From Thermoplasmata archaeon (GTDB taxonomy: Archaea; Thermoplasmatota; Thermoplasmata; Thermoplasmatales; Thermoplasmataceae): a DNA stretch of 10,609 bases. A program made the position numbers and the translations under genes. Location: the NCBI GenBank assembly GCA_021793945.1, contig JAJYRT010000059.1, forward strand, positions 1-10,609, read 5' to 3'. Positions 1 through 6,221 of this stretch are shown in pieces (positions within the stretch are counted from its first letter, which is position 1; each line of letters opens with the position of its first letter). The notes under the pieces were generated by a model that saw only the letters and a program-made list of their open reading frames with translations, was not told where the DNA came from and ran no database searches.

Positions 1-437
1 TGGCTAAGATATCACTCATTGGAGTCGACCTTGCAAAGGAAGGTCTGGAATTCACTTTCGTCACGCCACTGGTTGGCTGTGCGGAGTGCAGGATCAAGAA
101 TGTTTGCTTCAACCTGGAACCGGGAAGGAAATACCGGATAACCAAGGTCAGGGACAAGATAAACCCGTGTTTTGTTTTCAACGGGGACAAGGTTTCCACC
201 ATCGAGGTGGAAGATGTGCAGAACTATGCGCACATTCAACACGGAAAAAAACTTCAGGAAGGATCCACCATTACCATGTCCTCAATCAACTGCGACAACT
301 ACGCCTGCCCAAACATTGAGACATGCAATCTTATACATATGAGGGAAGGTACTAAGGCAATTGTTGAGAAGATTGATGGAAAGGTTGACTGCCCCAAGGG
401 ATATGATCTCAGGAAAGTTGCCATAAACCTCCACTGA
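1..437 (+). CDS. UPF0179 family protein (first base of start codon outside the window)
   Basis: The reading frame is open from the first base. The window begins with TG, which with one missing base makes the start codon, followed by Ala-Lys-Ile-Ser-Leu-Ile-Gly. This is the usual N-terminus of the archaeal UPF0179 family as I remember it, so the protein is complete at 145 residues. Eight cysteines stand out: C27-x2-C30-x5-C36, C57, C98-x4-C103-x5-C109 and C131, which look like metal or Fe-S ligands. There is no signal peptide or membrane segment, so it should be cytoplasmic. The family has no established function that I know of. The stop is 9 nt before the GTPase gene, so the two are probably co-transcribed. 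The promoter lies upstream of the window. The family call is fairly firm; metal binding is inference from the Cys spacing. Confidence 0.85.
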   Translation, partial: AKISLIGVDLAKEGLEFTFVTPLVGCAECRIKNVCFNLEPGRKYRITKVRDKINPCFVFNGDKVSTIEVEDVQNYAHIQHGKKLQEGSTITMSSINCDNYACPNIETCNLIHMREGTKAIVEKIDGKVDCPKGYDLRKVAINLH

Positions 438-446
438 TGCAGAGCG

Positions 447-1631
447 ATGAAAAGAATAAAAATAGGCCTTGTTGGAAAACCTAACGTCGGCAAGTCCACA
501 ATTTTCTCTGCGATAACCAAGACTCCGGCCGAAATAGGAAATTATCCATTTACCACTATCAAGCCAAATCTTGGGATAACATTCATTGAACACCCGTGCC
601 CAGAAACTGAGTTGGGCCAGAAATGCAACCCGAAGGAGGGCACCTGCGTAAACGGGACCCGCATGATACCTGTGGAAATAATAGACGTCCCCGGGTTGAT
701 TCCAGGAGCAAGCGAGGGAAAGGGCATGGGAAACGAATTCCTGGACAATATCCGGGACGTGGACGCCATACTCCATGTCTATGATGCTTCAGGAAAGACA
801 ACAGCTGACGGGAATCCGTCAACAGAACATATCGATCCATCGGAGGAAATAGCCTTTATCAAGGAAGAACTTGTAAACTGGATTGCATCCAGACTTTCAA
901 GGGACTGGGAGAAATTTGCAAGGAAGGCGGACAGTACAAGCGATCGCATTGAGGCTAAGCTTATGCCAAAAGTTGGCGCCTTCGGCCTTAAAGAGCGCGA
1001 TATCGAGACCATACTTATCAAGGAGGTTTTTCCGGCAAGGCTGTCCATCTGGAAGGATGAGGACTTCGTGTCCTTTGCTTCTGCCATTTTCCGCTATGTC
1101 AAGCCCATTGTGCATCTGGGAAACAAGACTGATGACCTTTCACCAGCAGAAATCGAAAGACTTTCAGGAATAACTGAGAATAATTTCCTGGTTTCCGGAC
1201 TCTTTGAGATGGCCATAGCAAGGGCCCTTGCCTCCGGCATAATATCTTCGCCGGATATGCCACTGGAGGCAAAGCCGGGGTTGAAGGATGCGCAGAAGGA
1301 CGCTATTGCAAGAATCAATGCATTTTTCAACATTCCACACACGTCGAGAATAGGGAAGGTCATTTCCGGAATTGTCTATGGTCTTCTGCACTACATAGTG
1401 GTATTTCCCGTTTATGATGAGGGAAAATGGTGCGACAGGGAAGGGAATATCCTGCCGGATGCATTCCTGATGCGTGACGGATCCAACGCTCTGGATCTTG
1501 CATTCAGTGTCCATACTGAAATTGGTGAGGGGTTCATACGCGCCATAAATGGAAGAACGAGAATGGTGGTATCAAAGGAGCACCAGCTCAAAGACAGTGA
1601 CGTCATAAAAATAGTTACCAGAAGAGCGTAG
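447..1631 (+). CDS. Archaeal Obg/YchF-like GTP-binding protein with TGS domain
   Basis: A 394-residue translation-factor class GTPase. The P-loop G1 is GKPNVGKST (10-18), the G2 threonine lies in PFTT (34-37), G3 is DVPGL (80-84) and G4 is NKTD (226-229). An intact NKxD predicts guanine specificity, unlike bacterial YchF, which has NMxE-like variants and prefers ATP. A Cys-bearing insert (C51, C60, C67) lies between G2 and G3. The central part (about 130-220) is helical and charged. The C-terminus (about 327-393) is a TGS-like domain ending in the DSDVIKIV pattern typical of DRG/YchF proteins. Such proteins are thought to act on ribosomes, and the neighbouring ribosomal protein genes agree with that. 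The ATG at 447 begins exactly at the conserved N-terminus. There is no clear SD, and translation may be coupled to the UPF0179 gene 9 nt upstream. Confidence 0.9.
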   Translation: MKRIKIGLVGKPNVGKSTIFSAITKTPAEIGNYPFTTIKPNLGITFIEHPCPETELGQKCNPKEGTCVNGTRMIPVEIIDVPGLIPGASEGKGMGNEFLDNIRDVDAILHVYDASGKTTADGNPSTEHIDPSEEIAFIKEELVNWIASRLSRDWEKFARKADSTSDRIEAKLMPKVGAFGLKERDIETILIKEVFPARLSIWKDEDFVSFASAIFRYVKPIVHLGNKTDDLSPAEIERLSGITENNFLVSGLFEMAIARALASGIISSPDMPLEAKPGLKDAQKDAIARINAFFNIPHTSRIGKVISGIVYGLLHYIVVFPVYDEGKWCDREGNILPDAFLMRDGSNALDLAFSVHTEIGEGFIRAINGRTRMVVSKEHQLKDSDVIKIVTRRA

Positions 1632-1675
1632 CCGCTGGATAGAGTCAAACCAGCAGGCGATTGCCACGGAATAGG

Positions 1676-1685
1676 TTAAATATAA
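1676..1685 (+). promoter_or_regulatory. TATA box of the rps12-rps7 operon
   Basis: TTAAATATAA is preceded by a purine-rich stretch (GGAATAGG) that could serve as BRE. Initiation is expected near 1706-1710, giving a leader of about 30 nt that contains the SD. The 106-nt gap between the GTPase gene and rps12 also holds a weak inverted repeat, GCTGG/CCAGC (1634-1638/1650-1654), just after the GTPase stop. A second AT-rich run, TTTAAATTTAA (1706-1716), is a less likely TATA because it would remove the SD from the transcript. Confidence 0.65.
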
Positions 1686-1728
1686 TCTCCTTATTCGGAA
1701 GTTACTTTAAATTTAACCTAACAATCAA

Positions 1729-1734
1729 GGTGAT
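1729..1734 (+). promoter_or_regulatory. Shine-Dalgarno site of rps12, supporting a TTG start
   Basis: GGTGAT complements the archaeal 16S rRNA 3' end (ending in AUCACCUCC). It lies 3 nt before TTG at 1738. This supports TTG as the start rather than a later codon, and the protein then has the usual archaeal S12 N-terminus. Confidence 0.7.
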
Positions 1735-1737
1735 ACA

Positions 1738-2166
1738 TTGGCAAATGGAGAGAATGCAGGATCAAAGCTTGTTTCGCAAAGAAACAAATACAGGTGGTCT
1801 GACAGGGACTACAAGAGAAGAGTCTTACAGCTGAAGAAAAAGAGCGATCCGCTGGAGGGAGCACCCTCAGCAAAAGGGATCGTGATTGAAAAAGTTGGAA
1901 TCGAGGCCAAACAACCCAATTCAGCCATAAGGAAATGTGTGAAACTACAGCTAATAAAGAACGGCAGGCAGATCACCGCCTTTGCCCCTGGCGATGGTGC
2001 CATAAATTACATTGATGAGCACGACGAGGTAGTGGTGGAAGGCATCAGGGGAAGAATGGGAAGAAGCAAGGGAGACATCCCGGGCGTGAGATACAAGGTT
2101 GTCAAGGTCAACGGCATTTCATTGCACGAACTGGTGAAGGGAAGAAAGGAGAAGACGGTGAGATAA
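1738..2166 (+). CDS. rps12: 30S ribosomal protein S12 (archaeal uS12)
   Basis: A 142-residue small-subunit protein of the decoding centre. Conserved blocks are [12 protein letters not shown] (56-67, including the PNSA loop that contacts the A site), the GDGAIN turn (85-90) and [15 protein letters not shown] (112-126, the PGVRY loop). The N-terminus is basic ([10 protein letters not shown], 27-35), as is usual for archaeal and eukaryotic S12. The start is TTG with an SD just upstream; no ATG upstream fits. It overlaps rps7 by one base (TAATG), so the pair is translationally coupled. The N-terminal extension and overall length match archaeal rather than bacterial S12. Confidence 0.97.
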   Translation: MANGENAGSKLVSQRNKYRWSDRDYKRRVLQLKKKSDPLEGAPSAKGIVIEKVGIEAKQPNSAIRKCVKLQLIKNGRQITAFAPGDGAINYIDEHDEVVVEGIRGRMGRSKGDIPGVRYKVVKVNGISLHELVKGRKEKTVR

Positions 2167-2729
2167 TGGAGATTAAGTTACTTGGACAGTATGATATAAA
2201 CGAGATCCAGATACACGACCAGGGTCTCTCAAAATACATAAACCTGACGTCGAACCTTAACCTGCACACTGGAGGAAGATTTTCAAATTACTTTGCCGGC
2301 AAGAGGAACGTGAACACTGTGGAACGCCTCCTCAACAAGCTCATGCGCACTGAGAAGTGGACCGGAAAGAAATACAGCGCTTATCGTGTACTCTCCGAGG
2401 CATTTGCGAAGATAGCTGAGAAAACCAAGCAGAATCCTGTACAGATACTTATCAACGCAATCGAGAACTCAGCTCCGAGGGAAGAAGTAACCAGGCTGAA
2501 ATACGGCGGTATTGCTGTTCCAAAGGCAGTAGATGTCTCTCCATCACGGAGGGTTGATGTCTCGCTCAGAAACATAGCAATAGGTGCTACAAACGCCTCT
2601 TTCAAGCACAAGAAGTCCATTGAGGATTGTCTTGCGGACGAAATAATGCTGGCAGCCAAGAACGACGCAAATTCATTCTCCGTCAGCAAGAAAGAAGAGA
2701 TAGAGAGAGTAGCCGCTTCTGCCAGGTAA
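2166..2729 (+). CDS. rps7: 30S ribosomal protein S7 (archaeal uS7)
   Basis: A 187-residue small-subunit head protein that binds 16S rRNA near the E and P sites. Recognisable parts are the N-terminal [25 protein letters not shown] (51-60), [27 protein letters not shown] (90-116), the [17 protein letters not shown] segment (125-141) and the C-terminal [20 protein letters not shown]. The length fits archaeal S7, which is longer at the N-terminus than bacterial S7. Its ATG shares a base with the rps12 stop. In many archaea EF-2 and EF-1alpha follow, but here the next gene converges from the other strand after one base, so the operon ends at rps7. Confidence 0.97.
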   Translation: MEIKLLGQYDINEIQIHDQGLSKYINLTSNLNLHTGGRFSNYFAGKRNVNTVERLLNKLMRTEKWTGKKYSAYRVLSEAFAKIAEKTKQNPVQILINAIENSAPREEVTRLKYGGIAVPKAVDVSPSRRVDVSLRNIAIGATNASFKHKKSIEDCLADEIMLAAKNDANSFSVSKKEEIERVAASAR

Positions 2730-2730
2730 T

Positions 2731-3219
2731 TTATCCGAGAAATTGGAGCCCAACGGCTTCAATTGTTATTAATATCATAAGCGCAAGCGTCAGCGCTGAA
2801 ATTTTGTGGGTGATTTTCCTTACCTTTTTCACCTCATCGAGCTTTCCTTCAGATGCAAGCCTGACAATCTTTTTTCCGTGGTATATGTTGTTTCCGTACA
2901 TGATCACCACCATAGCCAGCACGGTCACTGCCTTTATAAACAGAAGCTCACCCGGAGGGGTTGTGAATAGGTCCGAGATATTGGGCAGGTACCACGTTAC
3001 ATTATATAGACCGGTGATAATCAGCACAATCAGGGTTATGTGAGTGAACCATGCGAAGCGCTTTGCAACCTTGCCTATGACCTTTGTCCGTTCCTTCTCG
3101 TCTATGCTGAAATCAAAGGATGCTGGCCAGAGGACAAGCCAGATGAAAAACGAACCACCGATGAATATGATTGCCGAGAATAGATGAATCCACAGGACTG
3201 CGGCATCAAATACGTCCAT
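2731..3219 (-). CDS. CopD-like four-helix integral membrane protein
   Basis: From the chosen start (MDVFDAAVLWIHL) the protein has 162 residues and four predicted membrane helices at about 8-31, 55-78, 92-110 and 138-160, with a short charged cytoplasmic-type loop (35-54). His12 at the start of helix 1 (WIHLFSAIIFIGG), His60 in helix 2, and His114 and His138 near helices 3 and 4 resemble the CopD/cytochrome b-like superfamily, where histidines bind copper or haem. Function is unproven. The frame is open further upstream to 3318, but that would overlap the divergent deoxyhypusine synthase gene and its promoter. A TATA-like TTATTTATGG lies 25 nt before the ATG at 3219, which fits a leaderless transcript. 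It converges with rps7, with one base between the stops. No partner (CopC, oxidase) is nearby. Confidence 0.7.
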   Translation of the reverse strand: MDVFDAAVLWIHLFSAIIFIGGSFFIWLVLWPASFDFSIDEKERTKVIGKVAKRFAWFTHITLIVLIITGLYNVTWYLPNISDLFTTPPGELLFIKAVTVLAMVVIMYGNNIYHGKKIVRLASEGKLDEVKKVRKITHKISALTLALMILITIEAVGLQFLG

Positions 3220-3238
3220 CGATGGATATGTTTCTGCT

Positions 3239-3248
3239 CCATAAATAA
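3239..3248. promoter_or_regulatory. Shared divergent TATA element (copD-like / dys)
   Basis: CCATAAATAA on + reads TTATTTATGG on -, so it is TATA-like both ways. It is centred 25 nt from the membrane protein ATG (3219) and 34 nt from the dys ATG (3278). A second weaker site for dys, ATTATCATTTG (3250-3260), is about 23 nt upstream of its ATG. Which one serves dys cannot be decided from sequence. Confidence 0.5.
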
Positions 3249-3277
3249 CATTATCATTTGAGATGCCATCATGAAGC

Positions 3278-4213
3278 ATGGACAAGAAAGACCTGCTCAA
3301 GGAACCTGTAAGGGACATGCACCTTTCAAGAAACTCGACCCTGAAGGAACTGATGGATCAGTTTTCTGAATCGGGAGGATTTACATCAGCGAAGATTTCC
3401 ACAGCATTTGCAATACTCAAGAAAATGTTCACTGAGGAGAACACCACTTTCCTTTCTTTCCCGGCTGACATCATTTCCACAGGAACCAGGGGGATAATCA
3501 ACGAACTGGTGAAACGAAGGATGGTGGATGTGATCATCACGACCACAGGGACACTTGATCATGATGTGGCCAGGACCTTTGGGCGGTACTATTCCGGCAC
3601 ATTTGATTTCAGCGATAGAAAACTTGCGGATCTTGGCATTAACCGACTTGGGAATGTTTTCGTCCCGGATGAAAGCTATGGTGAGTTAATCGAGGAAAAG
3701 ATACAGGCAATGCTGGCCGACCTCTATGAAGAGAAGAAGGAGTGGAGCGGCACTGAATTGCTCAAACGCATAGGATTGCGAATTGAGGATGAATCATCAA
3801 TCCTTTATAATGCCGCAAAGAACAACATACCCGTCTTTGTGCCAGGGATGACGGATGGATCGGTCGGATCCCAGTTCTGGTCCTTTTATGAAACGCACAG
3901 GGACTTCAAGATAAACCTTCTCGAGGATGAACATCTTCTTTCAGATGTCGTTTTCGACGCAAAAAAAACTGGAGCTCTTATGCTGGGGGGTGGGATATCG
4001 AAGCACCACACAATATGGTGGAACCAGTTCCGCGGTGGCCTGGACTCAGCGGTTTATATAACAACAGCACAGGAATACGATGGTTCGCTCTCCGGTGCAA
4101 AACTCGAGGAAGCGATATCCTGGAGAAAGATAAGGGAAGATGCTGAATTCGTGAATCTCTACGGGGACATAACGGTAATACTGCCCATCCTCATAGGGGC
4201 ACTGCTTGACTGA
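3278..4213 (+). CDS. dys: Deoxyhypusine synthase
   Basis: A 311-residue NAD-dependent enzyme that transfers the aminobutyl group of spermidine to a lysine of archaeal aIF5A, the first step of hypusine formation. The N-terminal helix with SGGF (32-35) is followed by the NAD-binding TTTGTLDHD (88-96), INRLGNVFVP (121-130), VPGMTDGSVGSQ (188-199) and the active-site GGGISKHHTIWWNQFRGG (237-254) with catalytic Lys242. Next comes YITTAQEYDGSLSGA (260-274) and the SWRKI tail motif. The ISKHHTIWW form differs from the eukaryotic VKHHI-NAN form and is, as I recall, typical of Thermoplasma and crenarchaeal enzymes. An out-of-frame ATG at 3271 lies 7 nt upstream. It converges with the 95-aa gene after 10 nt. 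No aIF5A gene is in the window. Confidence 0.93.
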   Translation: MDKKDLLKEPVRDMHLSRNSTLKELMDQFSESGGFTSAKISTAFAILKKMFTEENTTFLSFPADIISTGTRGIINELVKRRMVDVIITTTGTLDHDVARTFGRYYSGTFDFSDRKLADLGINRLGNVFVPDESYGELIEEKIQAMLADLYEEKKEWSGTELLKRIGLRIEDESSILYNAAKNNIPVFVPGMTDGSVGSQFWSFYETHRDFKINLLEDEHLLSDVVFDAKKTGALMLGGGISKHHTIWWNQFRGGLDSAVYITTAQEYDGSLSGAKLEEAISWRKIREDAEFVNLYGDITVILPILIGALLD

Positions 4214-4223
4214 AACCTGGCTT

Positions 4224-4511
4224 TCAGATATATTTCAGCCATTCCATCACCGGATCGTCCTCCCCGTCAAGGTCCGTGGTTGTTTCACCAAAGCTGCTCT
4301 TGGTAGTGAAGGATGTGAAGTAAATTCTCCCACCCTTCTCGTAGCCGTACATCACGTGCTCCACCGGCTCCCCCTCTGGAAGGTGTGCAATTGCTTCCGG
4401 AAATTCCGGTGAAAAGTGCAGCTCGATCTTTTCACCCTCCCTGTAAAGGTAATATGAGTTGTTCCCCCTGACATAATCCTCAAGCCTGGCAGTTTCTATT
4501 GACGGCTTCAT
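4224..4511 (-). CDS. Hypothetical acidic protein, 95 aa
   Basis: I do not recognise this protein. It is a soluble, cysteine-free, acidic 95-residue product with alternating strand-like segments (NSYYLYREGEKIELHFS, EHVMYGYEKGGRIYFTSFTT) suggesting a small beta-rich fold. The C-terminus is acidic and then aromatic (DLDGEDDPVMEWLKYI). No signal peptide, helix-turn-helix or catalytic motif is visible. It is likely a real gene because a TATA box (CTAAAATAAC on -, 4540-4531) lies about 24 nt before the ATG, the spacing seen at other leaderless genes here, and because it fits exactly between dys (10 nt, convergent) and the divergent ornithine cyclodeaminase-type gene. The codon use looks like that of its neighbours. 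Confidence 0.75.
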   Translation of the reverse strand: MKPSIETARLEDYVRGNNSYYLYREGEKIELHFSPEFPEAIAHLPEGEPVEHVMYGYEKGGRIYFTSFTTKSSFGETTTDLDGEDDPVMEWLKYI

Positions 4512-4530
4512 GATCTTGTCATTACGCCTT

Positions 4531-4540
4531 GTTATTTTAG
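4531..4540 (-). promoter_or_regulatory. TATA box of the 95-aa gene
   Basis: CTAAAATAAC on the minus strand is centred about 24 nt before the ATG ending at 4511, so the mRNA would be leaderless. The rest of the 4512-4660 gap (149 nt) holds the divergent promoter at 4631-4640 and otherwise no gene, tRNA or strong hairpin that I can see. Confidence 0.55.
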
Positions 4541-4630
4541 CGTTCTCTTGCTTTGCGAATATCGATCCGCGAGCACCTGTAATGAGTTTTATTGCGAGAG
4601 ATTGCCGGTGCGCCTTACGGGCTTGAGAAA

Positions 4631-4640
4631 TCTATTTTTA
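4631..4640 (+). promoter_or_regulatory. TATA box of the ornithine cyclodeaminase-family gene
   Basis: TCTATTTTTA is centred 25 nt before the ATG at 4661. The spacing supports a leaderless mRNA and argues against the in-frame upstream start at 4592, which would place this TATA inside the coding sequence. Confidence 0.6.
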
Positions 4641-4660
4641 CCAATGTGCATTCTTTGAGC

Positions 4661-5575
4661 ATGTTATATGTTACTGAAAACGATGTAAGGGAAAATCTGA
4701 GCATGAAAGAACTCATTCCTGCACTGAAGGACTTCATTTCTGACTACGGGAAAGGAGCGGCCTTCTCCAGCCCGAGAAACCGGATCATTGCTGGGACGCA
4801 CATCCTAAACACAATGCCGGCCAGCGCTCCGAAATACAATTTGGCTGGCCTCAAATCGTATATCTCATCAAGGAATGGTTTCAGGGCCGTGGTTAATGTC
4901 TTCACCATAGATCCTCCTGACCTTCTTGCCGTTGTGGACGCAAACATTCTTGGCCAGATGCGTACTGGAGCCCTCCCGGCGATGGTAACGTCGCTTTTAC
5001 TGAAGCAGAGGAGTGTTAATTTCAGCATTTTTGGATCAGGGTTCCAGGCAGAGACCCAGCTGACAGGAATGTCAACCGCTTTCCACATCGACAGGGCTTT
5101 TGTGTACTCAAGGCACGGAGAAAGATCGAGGGTCTTTGCGGAAAGGTATTCCAGGGATCTGGGGGTGGACATAATCAGCGTCGACAAACCAGAGGAAGCA
5201 CTGCGCCACTCAGACGTGGTTTCCACAATAACAACATCCAGGACACCGCTTTTCACGGCGGATATGCTTCCAGATCATTACCATATAAACCTCGCTGGCG
5301 GAAACCTGCCCAACCGTTCCGAGGCGGGTCCGGACGTAATTGGAGGGAGCAGTTCAATCATTGTCGAGCATCTGGACCAGGCATTCGTGGAATCTGGTGA
5401 AATAATTGGATCAGGAATGAGGAAGGATGACCCCAGACTGGTCGAAATGGCCAAGTTTGTTTCGGACCCGTCACAATACAGCCCAGGACAGAGAACTATA
5501 TTCAAGTCCATGGGGATAGGTATTGAGGACCTTTGTGCAGCTTATGTCGTACTGAGGAATATTGACGCTATCTGA
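4661..5575 (+). CDS. Ornithine cyclodeaminase / mu-crystallin family NAD(P)-dependent enzyme
   Basis: A 304-residue member of the family that includes ornithine cyclodeaminase, archaeal alanine dehydrogenase, ketimine reductase (mu-crystallin) and opine-type imine reductases. The N-terminal substrate domain carries LAGLKSY with Lys65 at the family's catalytic lysine position, and GQMRTGALPA with Arg101 at the carboxylate-binding arginine. The Rossmann domain begins FSIFGSGFQAETQL (121-134), followed by DVVSTITTSRTPLF (185-198) and HINLAGGNLPNRSEAG (208-223). At the last site Asn215 sits where ornithine cyclodeaminase and Archaeoglobus alanine dehydrogenase have a catalytic Asp, so neither reaction should be assumed. 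The start at 4661 begins MLYVTENDV, the family N-terminus; an in-frame start at 4592 adds 23 unlikely residues. The gene abuts the convergent NicO-like gene with no gap. Confidence 0.87.
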   Translation: MLYVTENDVRENLSMKELIPALKDFISDYGKGAAFSSPRNRIIAGTHILNTMPASAPKYNLAGLKSYISSRNGFRAVVNVFTIDPPDLLAVVDANILGQMRTGALPAMVTSLLLKQRSVNFSIFGSGFQAETQLTGMSTAFHIDRAFVYSRHGERSRVFAERYSRDLGVDIISVDKPEEALRHSDVVSTITTSRTPLFTADMLPDHYHINLAGGNLPNRSEAGPDVIGGSSSIIVEHLDQAFVESGEIIGSGMRKDDPRLVEMAKFVSDPSQYSPGQRTIFKSMGIGIEDLCAAYVVLRNIDAI

Positions 5576-6166
5576 TCAGAAGAAAAAGAGGAAGGAACCT
5601 ATTCCAATCAGGATCGCTCCCATCACGTAATCCATGTATCTGGGCTCAAGCTTCTGTAGCGATCTTCCTATCCCGAAATCCGCCACTATGACACTGATCA
5701 GCAGCACTATGATAGAGACAAACGCAAAAACTGCTATCATAAGCTCGCTGTAGCTGAAAGGGTAAGCCTGTGCCTCTATGAGAAGCGGGAGAAGGGAGAG
5801 ATCAGGGGAAGCACTGACACCGAGTATGAATGAGTACTTCACAAAGGAGGCTTCGTCCGGTTTCTCGGTTACACCATTAAGAATGAAGTAAACACCAACG
5901 GCAAACATCAGCACTATCCCTGCATCCTTGAGGTATACAGAGAACTGGTGCAGGAACAGAAGACTCAGGAAGACTATTCCCACTGCAAGCACTATGGAAG
6001 TGCCTGCATGTATGGATGAAAGAATAAGCGACAGACCGAGTCTTCTCCTGCGCGTGTATTTCTCCCTTCGAGATATCAGTATTACAGGGAGCCAGTGATC
6101 AGGAGCCAGCATATGGATGGCCGAAAGCAGCACCACTGTTATTATGAGAAGCGAAAACGCGTTCAA
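5576..6166 (-). CDS. NiCoT/NicO-like six-helix membrane transporter
   Basis: A 196-residue membrane protein with about six helices (roughly 4-30, 45-73, 80-98, 112-132, 140-163, 178-196) and an Arg-rich loop (33-42). The first helix carries HMLAPDH (18-24), an exact HX4DH signature of nickel/cobalt transporters, where these residues select Ni2+ or Co2+. A second His (SSIHAG, His53) falls where the family has its GHS motif, but the third family motif (usually LGFDTATE) is replaced by LGVSASPDLS (115-124). It is shorter than classical NiCoTs and nearer to NicO/UreH-like proteins. The start is TTG at 6166 with an in-frame TAG two codons upstream and a strong TATA 24 nt before it. It lies 55 nt downstream of marR on the same strand but with its own promoter. 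The substrate is unproven. Confidence 0.7.
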   Translation of the reverse strand: MNAFSLLIITVVLLSAIHMLAPDHWLPVILISRREKYTRRRRLGLSLILSSIHAGTSIVLAVGIVFLSLLFLHQFSVYLKDAGIVLMFAVGVYFILNGVTEKPDEASFVKYSFILGVSASPDLSLLPLLIEAQAYPFSYSELMIAVFAFVSIIVLLISVIVADFGIGRSLQKLEPRYMDYVMGAILIGIGSFLFFF

Positions 6167-6176
6167 GTTCTAAGAC

Positions 6177-6212
6177 ATGAAAACCATATATAAAACACTA
6201 CGTCGTTTTCAT
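6177..6212. repeat. Inverted repeat around the NicO-like promoter (candidate operator)
   Basis: Perfect 8-bp arms ATGAAAAC (6177-6184) and GTTTTCAT (6205-6212) are separated by 20 nt that contain the TATA box. A nested 5-bp repeat AAAAC/GTTTT (6192-6196/6205-6209) forms an 18-bp imperfect dyad of the size MarR dimers usually bind. A protein bound here would block the promoter. Confidence 0.45.
6184..6195 (-). promoter_or_regulatory. TATA box of the NicO-like gene
   Basis: TTTTATATATGG on the minus strand is a near-consensus archaeal TATA box, centred about 24 nt before the TTG start at 6166. This predicts a leaderless transcript that is separate from marR. Confidence 0.7.
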
Positions 6213-6221
6213 TCCAGGAAT

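Noticed and set aside
282..776. 164-codon open frame on the minus strand across the end of UPF0179 and the GTPase N-terminus
   Set aside because: It lies fully opposite two conserved genes, has no recognisable protein features and no promoter; it is a shadow of the real coding strand.
1634..1654. GCTGG/CCAGC hairpin after the GTPase stop as a terminator
   Set aside because: The stem is only 5 bp with an 11-nt loop and no T-run; too weak to call.
3220..3318. N-terminal extension of the CopD-like protein up to 3318
   Set aside because: It would overlap the dys start and cover the shared TATA element; the added residues are not family-like, and ATG 3219 is at leaderless distance from the TATA.
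4592..4660. Upstream start for the ornithine cyclodeaminase-family gene
   Set aside because: It adds 23 residues before the usual family N-terminus and includes the TATA box at 4631-4640.
4512..4660. Possible small RNA or tRNA in the 149-nt divergent gap
   Set aside because: There is no T-arm-like GGTTCRA box and no cloverleaf. A loose GCGAGCACC/GGTGCGC pairing is imperfect, and two TATA boxes explain the gap.
4744..5256. 170-codon open frame on the minus strand inside the ornithine cyclodeaminase-family gene
   Set aside because: The + strand frame has clear Rossmann and catalytic motifs; this one has none and no start signals.
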